DNA from: Magnaporthiopsis rhizophila
Lineage: Eukaryota; Ascomycota; Sordariomycetes; Magnaporthales; Magnaporthaceae
Direction of reading: 5' to 3'
DNA length: 64,000 bases
Assembly: GCA_003049465.1 (NCBI GenBank)
Contig: PYSS01000070.1
Span: forward strand, 65,745-129,744
Made by a program: the position numbers and the translations under genes
Notes under the pieces: model-generated
The model's input: the letters and a program-made list of their open reading frames with translations, nothing else
Told to the model about the DNA's origin: nothing
Databases searched by the model: none
Shown: one piece after another, positions 47,962 through 59,600 of the stretch
How positions within the stretch are numbered: position 1 is the stretch's first letter
Layout: the number at the start of each line of letters is the position of its first letter

Positions 47962-48977
47962 ATGGCTGCAGATCCCTTCGACTCGTCGCTGTGAGTCTTT
48001 TTCCTCTTCAAAGGCGCGCATGTTTCTCGACGTTTCTCGTCCTCCGCTCTCTAACGCCCAACCCCAGCGACCTCCTCCGGCGGCTGGACCCCAAGCACAC
48101 GAAGCGACACCTCGACGGGCTGGTGTACCTGGTGCCCGACATCACCGAGGACCTGCTGTCGTCGGTGGACCAGCCGCTGGCGGTGCGGCGCTGCAAGCAG
48201 ACGGGGCGCGAGTACCTGCTGTGCGACTACAACCGCGACGGCGACTCGTACCGCTCGCCCTGGTCCAACCAGTTCGACCCCCCGCTCGACGACGGGCCGG
48301 GCGGCGGCGGCGTCGGACCGGGCGGAGGAAACGAGGGCGCCGGCGAGGCGGCCGTGCCCGGCGAGCGCGTCCGCAAGATGGAGGTGCGCGCCAACGAGGC
48401 CTTTGACATCTACCGCGAGCTCTACTACGAGGGTGGCGTGTCGAGCGTGTACCTGTGGAACCTGGACGATGGCTTTGCTGGGGTTGTTCTGCTGAAGAAG
48501 GGTATGGATGGGTGATCCGTTATGGAGCTGAGTGCATGTGTCTGTGTAGATGGGGTGCTGACAAAAGAAAACATAGCCTCCCCAAGCGGCGGCGGCAGCG
48601 AAGGCGTCTGGGACTCGATCCACGTGTTCGAGGCGAGCGAGCGCGGGCGCACGACAAACTACAAGCTCACGTCGACGGTGATCCTGACGCTCTCGTCGGC
48701 GGCCGCCAACAACCCGGCCCTGGGCGACATGGACCTGAGCGGCAACATGACGCGGCAGCTGGAGCAGGACCTGCGCGCCTCCGACGACGAGTCGCACATT
48801 GCGAACATCGGCCGCCTCGTCGAGGACATGGAGCTCAAGATGCGTAACCTGCTGCAGGAGGTCTACTTTGGCAAGGCAAAGGACGTCGTCGGCGACCTCC
48901 GCTCGCTCGGCAGCCTGAGCGAGGGCCGGCGCGACAGGGACGCCCAGAGGGAGCTTATTGGGAGCATGCGGAGGTGA
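47962..48977 (+). CDS. cap2: F-actin capping protein beta subunit (CAP2)
   Basis: The model is join(47962..47990, 48068..48501, 48577..48977), 287 residues. The first exon has only 29 nt (MAADPFDSSL). Introns are 77 and 75 bp. With the alpha subunit this protein caps barbed ends of actin filaments at patches, growing tips and in dynactin. Family signs are DLLRRLDPKH just after the first junction, LLSSVDQPLAV, LLCDYNRDGDSYRSPWSN, ELYYEGGVSSVYLWNLDDGFAGVVLLKK and, after intron 2, GVWDSIHVFE and the C-terminal helix MRNLLQEVYFGKAKDVV. A Gly-rich insert (about 100-118) is looser than in yeast. The C-terminal actin-binding tentacle is present. A 343-codon antisense frame is a GC shadow. Confidence 0.95.
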
Positions 48978-51767
48978 TTTGGGTTGTATTTTGTTCGTTA
49001 TTTTTTTGTCCTTTCCTGCTTCTACAACAGCAGCAAAAAGGGCCCCCTGTTTATACCACAGGAGGGAGAAAAGGGTCGCCATCTGCCCATCGGAATCACA
49101 TAAGAATCATCGGCAGAGGCTCTCGGGACGCGAAACGAATCATGATGATCTGCTCGGATATCACCGCTTGAAGCGTAAAAACAAGGAAAATGTCGTGACA
49201 AAAAAGAGAAGGAGGACGTGCGGTGATAATTCGGTATCTCATAATCCGCTCGTCTTTCGGTACCGTTCGTGGGGGCTCTGGCGATAATGTTTCTCGGACG
49301 GACGACCCAAATGCAGCCTAAAGACCCGTTCCCGTCCCCGCCTCCTTCCCAACCCGACCGACCCGACGAAGGAGATGGAAGCATTGTCGCGGATAGAAAA
49401 GTCGGTTCGGCACATGTTACCTTTGGGGGCCGAGGGAACATCACTGCAACCCGGGAACCAAGGCAGAGGGGCGAGACCGAGTAGGAGCAAAAGCAAAATA
49501 TACCAAACTTTGTTTTGGGATAAATGCGTGGGTTGGGTGATGTGGGTGGATAGCGGAGATGGATGGATGGATGGATGGAACCGTGGGCTGGCTGGCTGGG
49601 GTCGGTCAAGCCCATGGAGGGTTTGGATGGGAATTAGATTACATGCATATGCGGGCGAGTGGGCGGGTGTGGTGGCGGGCAGACCGAATGTGAGCCCTCT
49701 CCCCTCGTCCTGGCGGTTGAAGGTGCGGGGCAAAGACATCCAGCTGAGGCTCGAACTCTTTACCTGCCCGTCTTTTATGTGTTCTCCCGGGCTTACGGTA
49801 GTACCTACCGTTTCTGGATACTAGGGGTATCTAAAGTAAGATAGCGCCCGATGCAATGCAAGGCTGCGGCCCTGCCGGCCAGCTGCAAGGTGTGATGGAT
49901 GGTAAAGGTAGCAGAAGCTGAAACCTGTTGGATCAAGGTTCTCGTTGTTGAGTGTGGTTGTGATTACTGTTGCTCGGTTGCGTTTGGTTTCTTTCAGCTG
50001 CTCGGCGACGCCGAAGCTGGCTGATGCTGCAGCAAGGGAGCGGGATAAAAGGAGAAGGGGGACCACATTATATGCCACCGCGGCTCACTAATGACATACA
50101 CACAGTCCGTGCCGGGAACCCCTGACCGGGAAAAGGGCCCGTGGGAGGTGGGGGTTGGGTTTATTGGAGGTTTTCCTTGACGTGGGAGTCCATCACTGGC
50201 GTCACTTTTTTTCTTCCTTTTCTTCTTTTGTGATCACCCTCCGTCATCGCGGAGATTTGCGGCTCTCCCATTCAAACCCCTGGCCGACCCGGCACCCCCA
50301 GTGGCGCATAATGTGGCGGTAGGTAAGAAGCGGGCGCCCGGGAAAAGCCAGAAGCCGGGCACTCGGGGGTCCGCGGCGTCTGTTCCGCGGCTTGGACGAT
50401 TACACACACACACGTACGCACAGTTGCGATTTGTGTTGAACATGCCCCTGATCCCCAGGACCCCTTCTCCAACTGTTCCAGAATCACGCCCAACCGGGCA
50501 TGGGAGGAGGCTGTGCCAGGCGGTGAGTGTGAGTGTGTGCGTCGGACAACCACAAAGCGCAAGCAAAGCGCATCTTAAGGATGAGTAAACAACAAAAAAA
50601 AAAAAAAAAAAAAAAAAGAGCCGAGGCATGACCCACGGATTTCCGCTCTACGAGGTTCTAGAAGAAATCAGTGGGATACGAGCTAAGCACGGTCTTGCAA
50701 TCCCTGCTCTGCGCCGTGCTTGGATCACCCTCCTGTCCAAAGAAAGAAAAAAGAAAAGAAAAAAAAAAAGGGAAAAAGGAGGGAGCTGCAGTGCTGCATG
50801 GCTGGTGATACAGAGCACCCGACAGCGTGCAGTGCAGAGGGGAGGGGTGCCCCGCCAAATAAATTGCCCGTTTCCCGTCAAATTTAAGCTCCGACGAACA
50901 TTTCCGTCCGTACTGTGCCGGTGCCTGATTTTCCACGTTGCATAAAGCTGCTCCACCCCTGAAAGGCTGCCTTTTCGCTCCTCGCCATCTCCCCTTGCCG
51001 GCTGCGGCCCTGTTTCCTAGGTGGTCGCTCGTGAAGCACTGCAATCTGCCCTCTCTTTCCGCGGCAATTTGGTTGTGTCAAAAAGGTCAAAAAGCAGACC
51101 GAAAAAGGCTTAAAGAGCAACAGTCCTCGGACCGTTTCCCCTAAGCAGGATCGACGGCTTTTCCCTCATCTTGTTTACAATTCCGCCGTCCCCATATAAT
51201 TACCCTCATCCGTCTCCTACCACCCCGATCTTCTCTCCAACGTGGCCATCGTCAGCACTTGGAAGCGCCGCCCACACTCACACTTGACGACCCGCCGCGC
51301 CCCTCCAACGAGACCACGTGCAACCCCACCAAGGGTCGACCTTGACTCGAGTTCGACGCCCGGAGCGCGCGCCCCAGCTGCACACTTCTTGTCCGACCCT
51401 TCGTCCCCTGAACTCGTGAACTGAACAAGAAATTGCCATCACCAAGGTGCAACCTTGACCGGCTGTCCGCCTTCCGCGTCCTGCTTCTGTGCTTCCCGGG
51501 CCGACTACTTCCATCTCCCACACCACCCACGCCAACCCAACGACCTCGCTCGCCCGGACGCCAACAAGCCCACACACCACCACCACCACCACCAGCCACA
51601 CACAGCCCGTAACTCAAAAGTCCACAACCGAGCCGAACCGAAACCCACTCCGTCGCATCCCCGCCGGTGCTCCCGCGGAAGGAAGAGAGAGAAAAGGAAG
51701 AAAAAAAAAAGGCATTCACGAATTTTCTTTGAGCCGTGCACACCCCTCCGGCGCCCGACTACCAGCC
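48978..51767. other. 2.8-kb gene-free stretch with microsatellites and A24 run
   Basis: Holds an ATGG/GGAT tetranucleotide run at 49558-49578, an AC run near 50402-50413, A24 at 50594-50617 and purine tracts near 50747-50778. Several 100-160 codon frames on the minus strand lack domains and are not supported. The last 500 bp, C/A-rich, are the likely promoter and 5' UTR of the SDR gene. Confidence 0.5.
49558..49578. repeat. ATGG tetranucleotide microsatellite
   Basis: About five tandem ATGG units, followed by GGCT repeats (GGGCTGGCTGGCTGGGG) near 49585-49601. Confidence 0.92.
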
Positions 51768-53215
51768 ATGCCGGAGAAACCCTCGGTCCTTATCATAGGA
51801 GGGCTGGGGTACATTGGCCGCTTTCTGGCCCTCCACATCCACCAAAATGAGCTCGCCTCAGAGGTCAGGCTGGTCGACAAGGTTCTTCCCCAGTTGGCCT
51901 GGCTCGCCCCTGAGTTTGACGCCGCGTGCTCCGCCGGGAAATTCGTCCAGGCCGATGCGAGTAGAGAACGTGAGTCTTTGCCGTTCCCTTCTTTCCATTT
52001 TTGTCAAGAGTCCGCCATCTGTCGGAAGCAAAAGACGACAACAGAAAAGGAAAATGGGAAGGTGGCGGTGAAAGACGAGGGGAAAAGGCCGTGGCAAGAG
52101 GGACCGATGGACAGCGACGTTTCTTTTCTAACCAGCAACGGTTGCCGCCCACAGAGTCGCTAGCCCGGATATTTGACCGCGCCGACGGTAAACAGTGGGA
52201 CTATGTCTTCAACTGCGGTGGCGAGACCAGGTACTCGCAGGAGGACGAGGTCTATAGGCTGCGCTCGCTCGCCTTGTCGCTCGCCGTCGGTAAAGAGGCC
52301 GCCAAGCGCAAGGTCAAGCTCTTCGTCGAGCTGAGCACCGGCATGATCTATAAGCCCGACTCGCAGCCGAGCAAAGAGGGGGACAAGCAGAAGCCGTGGA
52401 GCAAAATTGCCGTCTTCAAGCAGCAGGCCGAGGAGCAGCTCTCCAAGATCGAAGGGTGAGTTGCGGTCCCAGTTGCTGTTTGAGATACCGACAAGGTGGC
52501 CTCGTCAAAAGCCATGGGCTCGACTTGGGGATGTGCTGGTTTGCTGACAAAAGGCCTGGTCTGGTGGCTTTCACCCCGAATCTATAGCTTGAACCTGGTC
52601 ATCGCTCGGCTGGCGCACGTGTACGGGCCGTACGCATCTCAATGGGTCGCGACGGCACTCTGCATGGCGCGTGTGTACAAGGACAGGAAGGATGACATGA
52701 AGTGGCTCTGGACCAAGGATCTCCGCACCAACACAGTGCACATACATGACGTCACACGCGCGCTCTGGGCCATCGCGGCGTGGTACGACGCCGGCAAGGC
52801 CAACTGGGACCAGGCCTCGATGGGTGCGGTTCCCACCTTCAACATCGTCGACAAGGGCGTCACGACGCAAGGCGTCATGGCAGAGCTGATCGGCCAGATC
52901 TTCGACATCGAGACGGGCTTCCAGGGCCAGCTGATCAGCACGTTTGCCAAGCTGAACATGGACAACGTGGTCGACGAGGTCAACGACAACATGCTGGGCC
53001 CCTGGGCCGAGCTGCTCAAGAAGGCCGGCATCAGTCGCCCCGGGCCATTGACGCCCTTTATGGAGAAGGAGCTACTCAAGGACACGGATTTGAGTATGGA
53101 CGGCAGCCGGCTCGAGTCGGTCGTCGGCTTCTCGTATGAGCGCCCAAAGATGACCAAGGAGCTCCTGGAAGAGGTGATTGAGAGCTACAAGAGGATGAGA
53201 TGGTGGCCCGAATAA
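51768..53215 (+). CDS. Atypical extended SDR (NAD-dependent epimerase/dehydratase family)
   Basis: The model is join(51768..51969, 52155..52455, 52588..53215), 376 residues, with introns of 185 and 132 bp. The Rossmann glycine motif GGLGYIG is at 11-17, followed by LVDK ending strand 2 with an acidic residue for NAD. NCGGETRYSQEDEVYR occupies the region after strand 4. A strand carrying ELSTGMIY comes where the catalytic Ser/Thr is expected. The classic YxxxK is not intact: the Lys is in IAVFK (152-156), with Ile where Tyr should be. The C-terminal half has RLAHVYGP and VHIHDVTRALW, as in epimerases. Fungal genomes carry close relatives annotated only as epimerase/dehydratase; no substrate is known. 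It may bind nucleotide without the standard chemistry. Confidence 0.85.
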
Positions 53216-55024
53216 TTGTCTTTGGGGATCTCTCTATCATTTCGCCGATCCCGCAACCGCGCCACCACGACCAAACACTATACCAACCGCCCATGACTGA
53301 TTGGAGGAGAAGGAGACCAAAGATACCATTGCATCATTTCAGCGTTCCAGTTTTAGGGATGGGCAAACACGACACGAAAAGTTTCCAGGGGGTCAAACTT
53401 GAAAATATCTCTTGTTCAGCTTGGCGGGTGAGAGCGTGCGCACCGCCGGCCGAGTGCTTGACAAATACCTTCTTCTTTTACTCCGTCCCCTCACGAACCG
53501 ACCCACCTCGGCGTCCCCCCTGATGATCACGAGGTGGCTCTCGGCGCTGCCAAGCGACGGGAAACATATATTGGAAAATGGAGCCAAGCGACGTGATCAT
53601 GCATGATCCGCTCCGCTACAGCTTGGAAGACGGGAGGCTGGGATTGCAAGGAAAAAGAAGAGAAGAAAGAAAAAAAAGGAAGGAGAAGAAAATCATTTGA
53701 AAAAAGCAGGCCAACGGTGTTTCTGATTTTACGACGTTCTACGGGTGCTCCTCGCAGAGGCGATACTGAGTGCCCGCTCCATTTTCTTTCAGTTCTCCAA
53801 TCCCAAACCGACGGGTTTGGGACACCATGTATTACCACCGATATCCATCTAATGTTTGTTGAGACACGTGTGTTTCTTTTTTCTTTTGCCATCTTGTTTC
53901 CGCTGCATTCATGCGTCTTCCCGCATTCTTAATGTTGCGTTTTAGTCTTAAAGGCATTGTCTTGTGCGATAGCAACAGACATGTCGGACCCGCGAACAGC
54001 ATAATGTCGCTCGACATGGGCGCGACGGCTCAAATCATCCCGAGAAGTCCGTGCAAACAATCGCGACCGGAGGTGGCTGTGTGTGTGTGGGGGGTACGCC
54101 GTACGAGGAAAGGTCTCAAAGCCACCCCTCGCGGGTACCTACAGTATTGCTTGCATGTAGGCGGTAGGCAGGTAGGCAACCTACTGCCGAACCGAGGTCT
54201 ACATGGTGTGTGCATCCAATCGGTGGGCTTTTTCCATCTCGGCGGCCGAAATGCACGTCATTTCTCGACGTCTTAGGTTTAACATCCGGCAGTGGTAGGT
54301 TTATCGGACGACAAGACCCGGCTTGCCGAACCTTTTTTTCTTAATTCGTCTCATCGGCTATTATGTAGACCAATTTGTGTTTTATATAACTTCAGAGTAT
54401 GAGGTATGTGGGTACTATTTCAGGAATGGAGGGGGGCTTTTGTTGTGCCTCGGCTCGGCCACACCTGAGGACTTTGGTGACACACCCTACCCCCCATTTT
54501 TTTCCTGTGACGATGGTACCTACCTACGTAGGTGTCATCTGTAACCATTCTATGTCACTTTGAACCGGCGACGGCGGGAATCGATCGTTGGGCCACGGGG
54601 CGCGAGTATAAAGACCCGGGGTGGGACCCTCAAGCCCCAAAACTCGATCGACCCCTCTTGAGCAAGTCCGAGTCTTTCTTCGCATACTTCCAAGGTTGCT
54701 CTATATAATCGTTGTTACATAAGGTGCCCAAAGTGTACCTACCTGCCTTTACGGGGAACCTACCGTCTGCCGCAGCAGCCCCAAGTTCACCGGACCCCGA
54801 CGTCACCACAAAACTTTTTCCAAGCAATCCAGGTGCAAAAGCGTTCCAAAGGCCTCTGACGGTCTGGAAAGGGAAAGAAAAGAAGAAAAAGAAAGAACCG
54901 ACCTCAGCTTCGAACCAAATTACTGCCCGGCCCCAAAAAGCAATCGCCGAGCCGTTTCCTTGGCCTTGCCGTTCTTAGCTACCCCGCATTTTTCGCAAGA
55001 GAAGCGTCCGCCCGTCCGCCCACC
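53216..55024. other. Gene-free stretch between SDR and lipocalin-like genes
   Basis: Contains A/G-rich tracts (53650-53700, 54866-54897) and several CTACCTAC/GTAGGTAG motifs (54131-54185, 54516-54534, 54736-54747). A tRNA-like run near 54565-54600 failed on inspection. No gene is visible. Confidence 0.5.
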
Positions 55025-55700
55025 ATGGCCGCCCCACCTTCCAAGACGCTGAGGGACCTGAACGGGAAGTGGGTGATGGTGAGTCGTTTTTCTAGAAATT
55101 GAAACAGAGAAGAGACACGGCACTGAACAATCCGTCCCGGCACCCCCCCAGAACAAAACCCTCTCCGACAACACCGAGCCGGCCCTGGCGCTCCAGGGCA
55201 TCGGCTGGTTCGTGCGCAAGGGCATCGCGGTGGCGTCGGTCACGCTCAACATCAAGGAGTACACGGCGGCGCCCAAGCCGCCCGTGGTGCCCGCGGGCGA
55301 CGAGCAGGCGGTGCACATTGACATTGTGCAGACGGCCACGGGCGGCATCAAGGGCACGACGGAGCTGCGGTGCCTGGACGGCGTCCCGCGCGAGCACTCG
55401 GACTGGCTGTTCGGCAAGGTCTCGGGCCGGACGCGCTGGGTCAAGCGCGCCGAGATCGCGGACGAGTACCTCAAGCGCGGCTGGATCGGGGCCGACCAGC
55501 CGGGCGGGGACGACGAGCACGTCGAGAGCCTCGCCGAGAGCGTCGATAACGGCTGGGTCGCGCTCCAGATCTGGGGGTTCCAGCTCGTGGGCGGCGAGAG
55601 GAGGTACGTGCGCAACATCGTCGTGACCAAGGGTTCCGAGAAGGTCGAGATGCGGCTCGTGTACGACTGGGCGGGGGAGGAGCTGGACTTTGAGGTTTAG
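55025..55700 (+). CDS. Conserved fungal protein, lipocalin-like
   Basis: The model is join(55025..55078, 55152..55700), 200 residues, with a 73-bp intron (GTGAGT to CCAG) in phase 0. The N-terminal LRDLNGKWVM joins NKTLSDNTEPALALQGIGWFVRKGI after splicing, a block I recognise from uncharacterised Pezizomycotina proteins. The later part alternates short strands (VTLNIKEYT, HIDIVQTATGGIKGTTELRCLDG) and ends MRLVYDWAGEELDFEV. The start and the strand-rich pattern recall lipocalin or fatty-acid-binding folds, which bind small hydrophobic ligands; this is inference from texture, not a proven family match. There is no signal peptide or membrane helix, so it is probably cytosolic. Confidence 0.75.
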
Positions 55701-56057
55701 ACGGTGTTGGAATTAGAATGGTCTCTTTTTTTTCCCCCCCTTAGTACCAAGTCTGTAGAGCTGTTTTGAGTCCTAGCTACCAGCTCACGCATATCCATAT
55801 ACCTCTTTCAACAACTTTTGTGTATCAAATCAAGTAATGGCCAATGTTGAATAGCTCCCAAAAGAGATTGTAGCTGCCCGGACGAGCGGAAGCCATGCTC
55901 CTGTTGTAATATCAAAATCCCCCCCGCAAACGCCAGTTGATGCCCTCTCCAGATGACAAAAAAAGTCAAAACTCCAATTCGCCGTTGAGTCTCCTTCCGT
56001 CGGGTATTTCCCGTCCCCCTATAGCCCTCAAGCTTCCCCATCAGGCTCGCCAGCCTC
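55701..56057. other. Convergent 3' intergenic region
   Basis: About 360 bp between the stop codons of the lipocalin-like (+) and CBS (-) genes; expected to hold both 3' UTRs. No gene or structured element seen. Confidence 0.5.
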
Positions 56058-56664
56058 TTAGGCCGGACGCCTCTTGGCAAACTCCTCCAGGTCCGCCGCG
56101 GTGGCCACGCCCAGAACGAAGCGGCGGCGGTCGTCGGTCACGACGGCAAAGTCCTGCTTCTGGCCGCCGTGGTTGGCGCCCGCGAAGAAGGCCTCGAGCT
56201 GCTCGAGCGGCGTGTCGAGCGTGATGACCGTGTAGGGGCTGCCGCCCTTGCCGCGCCGGAACCGCGTCATGACGGTGCGGATCTCGTCCTCGGGCTTGGC
56301 CTTCCCCTCCTCCAGCAGCCGCTGCAGGTTCGGGATGGCGATGTAGCCCAGCAGGGCGCGCGTCGTGGCGTCGACGATGGTCAGGTGCGTGTACTCGCGC
56401 TCAAACGCCGACTGCAGCGCCAGCCCGATCGGGTCCGACGGCGTCAGGGAGAGCGCGGCGGGAGGGTCGAGGTCCGAGACGACCGCCTAGTAAAGTAAGG
56501 AACGTCTGGGTTAGTCTTTCTCGTTGAGGTGGTGGTGGGACATGATGCGATGTTGGGCCTTGGCACTGGCTTACCCCACGATACCGCGCAGCCCATTTGG
56601 AGACAAAAGGCTGCGACGCAGCAGACGCTGCGCCGTCTGCGTTGGCGCTTGACGATTGAGTCAT
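56058..56664 (-). CDS. Small CBS-domain-pair protein
   Basis: The model is complement(join(56058..56486, 56575..56664)), 172 residues, with an 88-bp intron (GTAAGC to CTAG) in phase 0. After a 20-residue Ser/Ala-rich start, FVSKWAARYRG is followed by AVVSDLDPPAALSLTPSDPIGLAL, the opening of a CBS motif. The first CBS motif contains YTHLTIVDATTRALLGYIAI. The second contains TPLEQLEAFF and FAVVTDDRRRFVLGVATAADL and ends at a short basic tail. CBS pairs bind adenine nucleotides or S-adenosylmethionine as energy sensors. No catalytic domain is fused, so it is a stand-alone Bateman module, like several fungal proteins with no assigned partner. Confidence 0.85.
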
Positions 56665-59600
56665 GGCGTTGGCCGTTTGGGGAGGCTACGGTTGGACTCG
56701 GAGGGCGGCTGGAAAGATGGCGAGCGCGTCACTGGAAGGAGCAGATGTGATTTGCAAAAGCACCAAAAGGCTGCGTTGTCACATGTGGTGGGGCAACCAT
56801 TGACACTGATTGCCCGCCTAGGGGACACCCTTGAATCGGCGTCAAGCTTTTGTCATTTGGCTCTGATGTCATTGGCAAGCTCGAGATAGAGAACGAAATC
56901 ACCATATTACCGAAACCTATTCAAAGTTCACAACATGTACTTGACTTGACTCAATTCCCGCAGCTGGCTTTCATTATTCTTGTTGCACTGAGACGTTTTG
57001 GCAGTAAATGAGGATCAATCGCTATACCGGTCGTTGTAACCTCCAATCAACTCGTGTCAACATTAGTCCGCGTCGCTCTTTGCCCTGACACTCTTCTACA
57101 GCATGGATCGTTTAAAGAACTATATTTGGCCATGCTGTATTGTTGCCACCGATATCGCCAGGAGGTCCGCAGTCCGCGATCCCAAGAACACAGTATATCC
57201 TCTAATCCCTCCCTATAGCTTCCCGAGTCGTGGGCCCAGTGGCCGTGGTCATGAGACCCTCCTGGCGTGGCTCTCGGCTACTTAGACCACGATCAGAAGC
57301 CTCGCTGTCGCGGTGGATGCAGCGGCGGCCGCGGCTTCCCGGGTGGCGCTGATGCGTGACGAAGCGCTTGTAAAGTGGACGGCACTAGACGTCCAAGCGA
57401 CGATCTAATAGACCCTTCCTTTGCCTTCTAGTGATGGGGCATGCATGTCTTGATACCGGCAGTGACGGTCGTTATAGTATGCGCGATGGCAGCTTTGGTT
57501 TCGGAGATGACGAGGCTTGTCGTCTTGGAGATGGTGTTCCCGATCGTAGTACCGAATAAGACGACCGTATCGACCGACCCGATAGCCAAGCACTCGGTCT
57601 CGGTGCCGTAAACGGTTAGAGAGGCTTTGGAGATGGCGTGTTTGCTCTGATTTGACTTGACCTGCCCAAGTCATCGTCATCGTGACGAGATAAGCCGCGC
57701 AGCCAGCCAGACCGGGCCTGACCAATCCTGGGGGATCTCTCAGGGCTCCAGGAGCTATCAGTCGGCTGGGAATCAAAGCCAGGCCCAGATGGGAATAGTC
57801 TCCTCGCCTGGAAGCTGGAAGACATTTGTCTGCGCCGCACTGCAGCCTAGCTGTCTGGGGAGCGGCAGCGCAAGGGATGCAGGGCAGACCAATGGGCTTG
57901 AGAAGCATTTCGATTGTTAATCTAACGTAATGGTTGACCACAGAGCAACATGTCACGACCTGGCGCTGTGATGGTTATATGCAGGTGTATAAGCAGCATG
58001 GTTTCCGGCATGCAAAGGATGGGCGAGGCCGTCGTGATCGCCTTCGTGGCAGCCCCTGACTAGTGGTGTGTTAAATAGTAGGACTCGGTAGGGCGCGGTT
58101 GTGCCTCTGCAGGCTGTATGGCGAGCTTGGGCTATCACAAACGTTTTGGGACTAAGTGGTCGTTCTACAGCCCGGGAGCTCCGAGCGGGAATTAGCAGAC
58201 ATGTGCCAAGCCCGGCTAGGTGCCGTATGGCGCAGGCACAGCAGTCTAGTGTCCGGTGGTCTCGCGTGGGCAAGAACAGCTCGTTCTGTGCCTGCAAAGC
58301 CCCGATTTCAGCTGGTCTATCCGGCAACTTGGCAACAGAGGCCCTGGTCGGGTCGAGAGTGCGGCTGTAAAGCCTATTTCAACATGGGAACGGGGCTACG
58401 ATAGAGACCATGGCAAGCAAGAGGGCGCGCACTTGGTACACGGATAAGCGGCACAAGGGATACCGTGACGGCAAAACCCAGGCTTCTGCGCGGTTGTTTC
58501 TCTTCTGTCCATAATCTCATCATTATTCACACCTCCCCTCGGCCGATGCATGGAACCCTTGTTTGATCCAACCGCTTCCAGTTCGGCGCCGGATGATGCC
58601 GGAGAGAAAGTGCTGATATTGGCGCGGAGGGCGGGGCCGCGTAGTGGTTAGGCCACGAGACACTCCATCACCCCGCATCAAGCGAAAAAAACAAAATGGG
58701 GTGGCGCTCGTCCGGCGTCGCCGTTGCCTTAATCTATGCCACCCACAGCACCGGTATCGAGACCATCAGAAAGTGAAAGCCCCCACCCCAGGTGCAACTC
58801 CAACTCTGACATCCAATCCAATGCCTGTGTTGGATGGATGGTTCAGCTGTTGGCTGGGTTTCCTGCACACTGCATATGCCCGTTGGATTGACGTTCATTG
58901 GATTAGCGAGCAGGTTTTTGCTGCCCGACAATATCGACGCCACCCGGCTAAAACCATTCGACGATGGCAGCTCTGGCCGTTAGTCGTTAGGTTGGATGGC
59001 TTGGTCGGTGACGTTGTGGGAGCAGCCTTAACCCAAGGTCCATTCTTTGATTCGACGCCGGTCCTTCCTCGGACCCATCATGCAGGTCGCCGCGCTTGAC
59101 AAACAGCGGAGCCACATGCCCGCTCCAACCAAGTGTTGAGTACGCACATGTTGTATGTGCGTGGTACAGAGAAGGACGCGAGCCTGCTTGGGCACCTAGG
59201 TCGAGTGATGGGGTGAGCAGGCATGAATGGGGTTCGATTAGGTGGTGGCTGATCGTGTAACCCGCAGGTTCCAAGAGATCACGGAAAGGACCCCAGGTAG
59301 CAACAAGAACCATGACTTGAGGATAGTTGGTTCTGTTTCCTCTCTTTGAACTTCTTTTCTTCGGCTTATTCATTCCCGCCTTATTCATGACATTGTCTCC
59401 CACTCGACCGCATCGTCACACGCTCTGCCTGCCCGCCATGCCCGAATGAATCAATCAATCACGATCCCTCCCCGCTTCGCTTGCTGGGGAAGGCGGGCCA
59501 CGCGCGTCAATGAACCTAGCGAGAAGGATCGTTTTCCCCCACATTTTGACGGTTGATGGGATGCGGGAGCGGGGCCTGCCACTTCTTCAGCCCCAAAATT

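Noticed and set aside
48051..49082. 343-codon open frame antisense to the capping-protein gene
   Set aside because: It covers the whole opposite strand of well-supported exons and introns, has no domain, and reflects the strong G/C third-position bias; similar shadows lie opposite COG4 (16805-17701), dynamitin (22258-23181) and adenylate cyclase (34569-35561).
54560..54605. tRNA-Arg-like sequence (minus strand, GCCCCGTGGCCCAACG)
   Set aside because: A-box-like start, but D-stem, anticodon stem and acceptor do not pair, and the next GGTTC is only about 28 nt away.
58630..58690. tRNA A-box-like string GTAGTGGTTAGG
   Set aside because: No B-box follows at a tRNA distance and no cloverleaf can be drawn.
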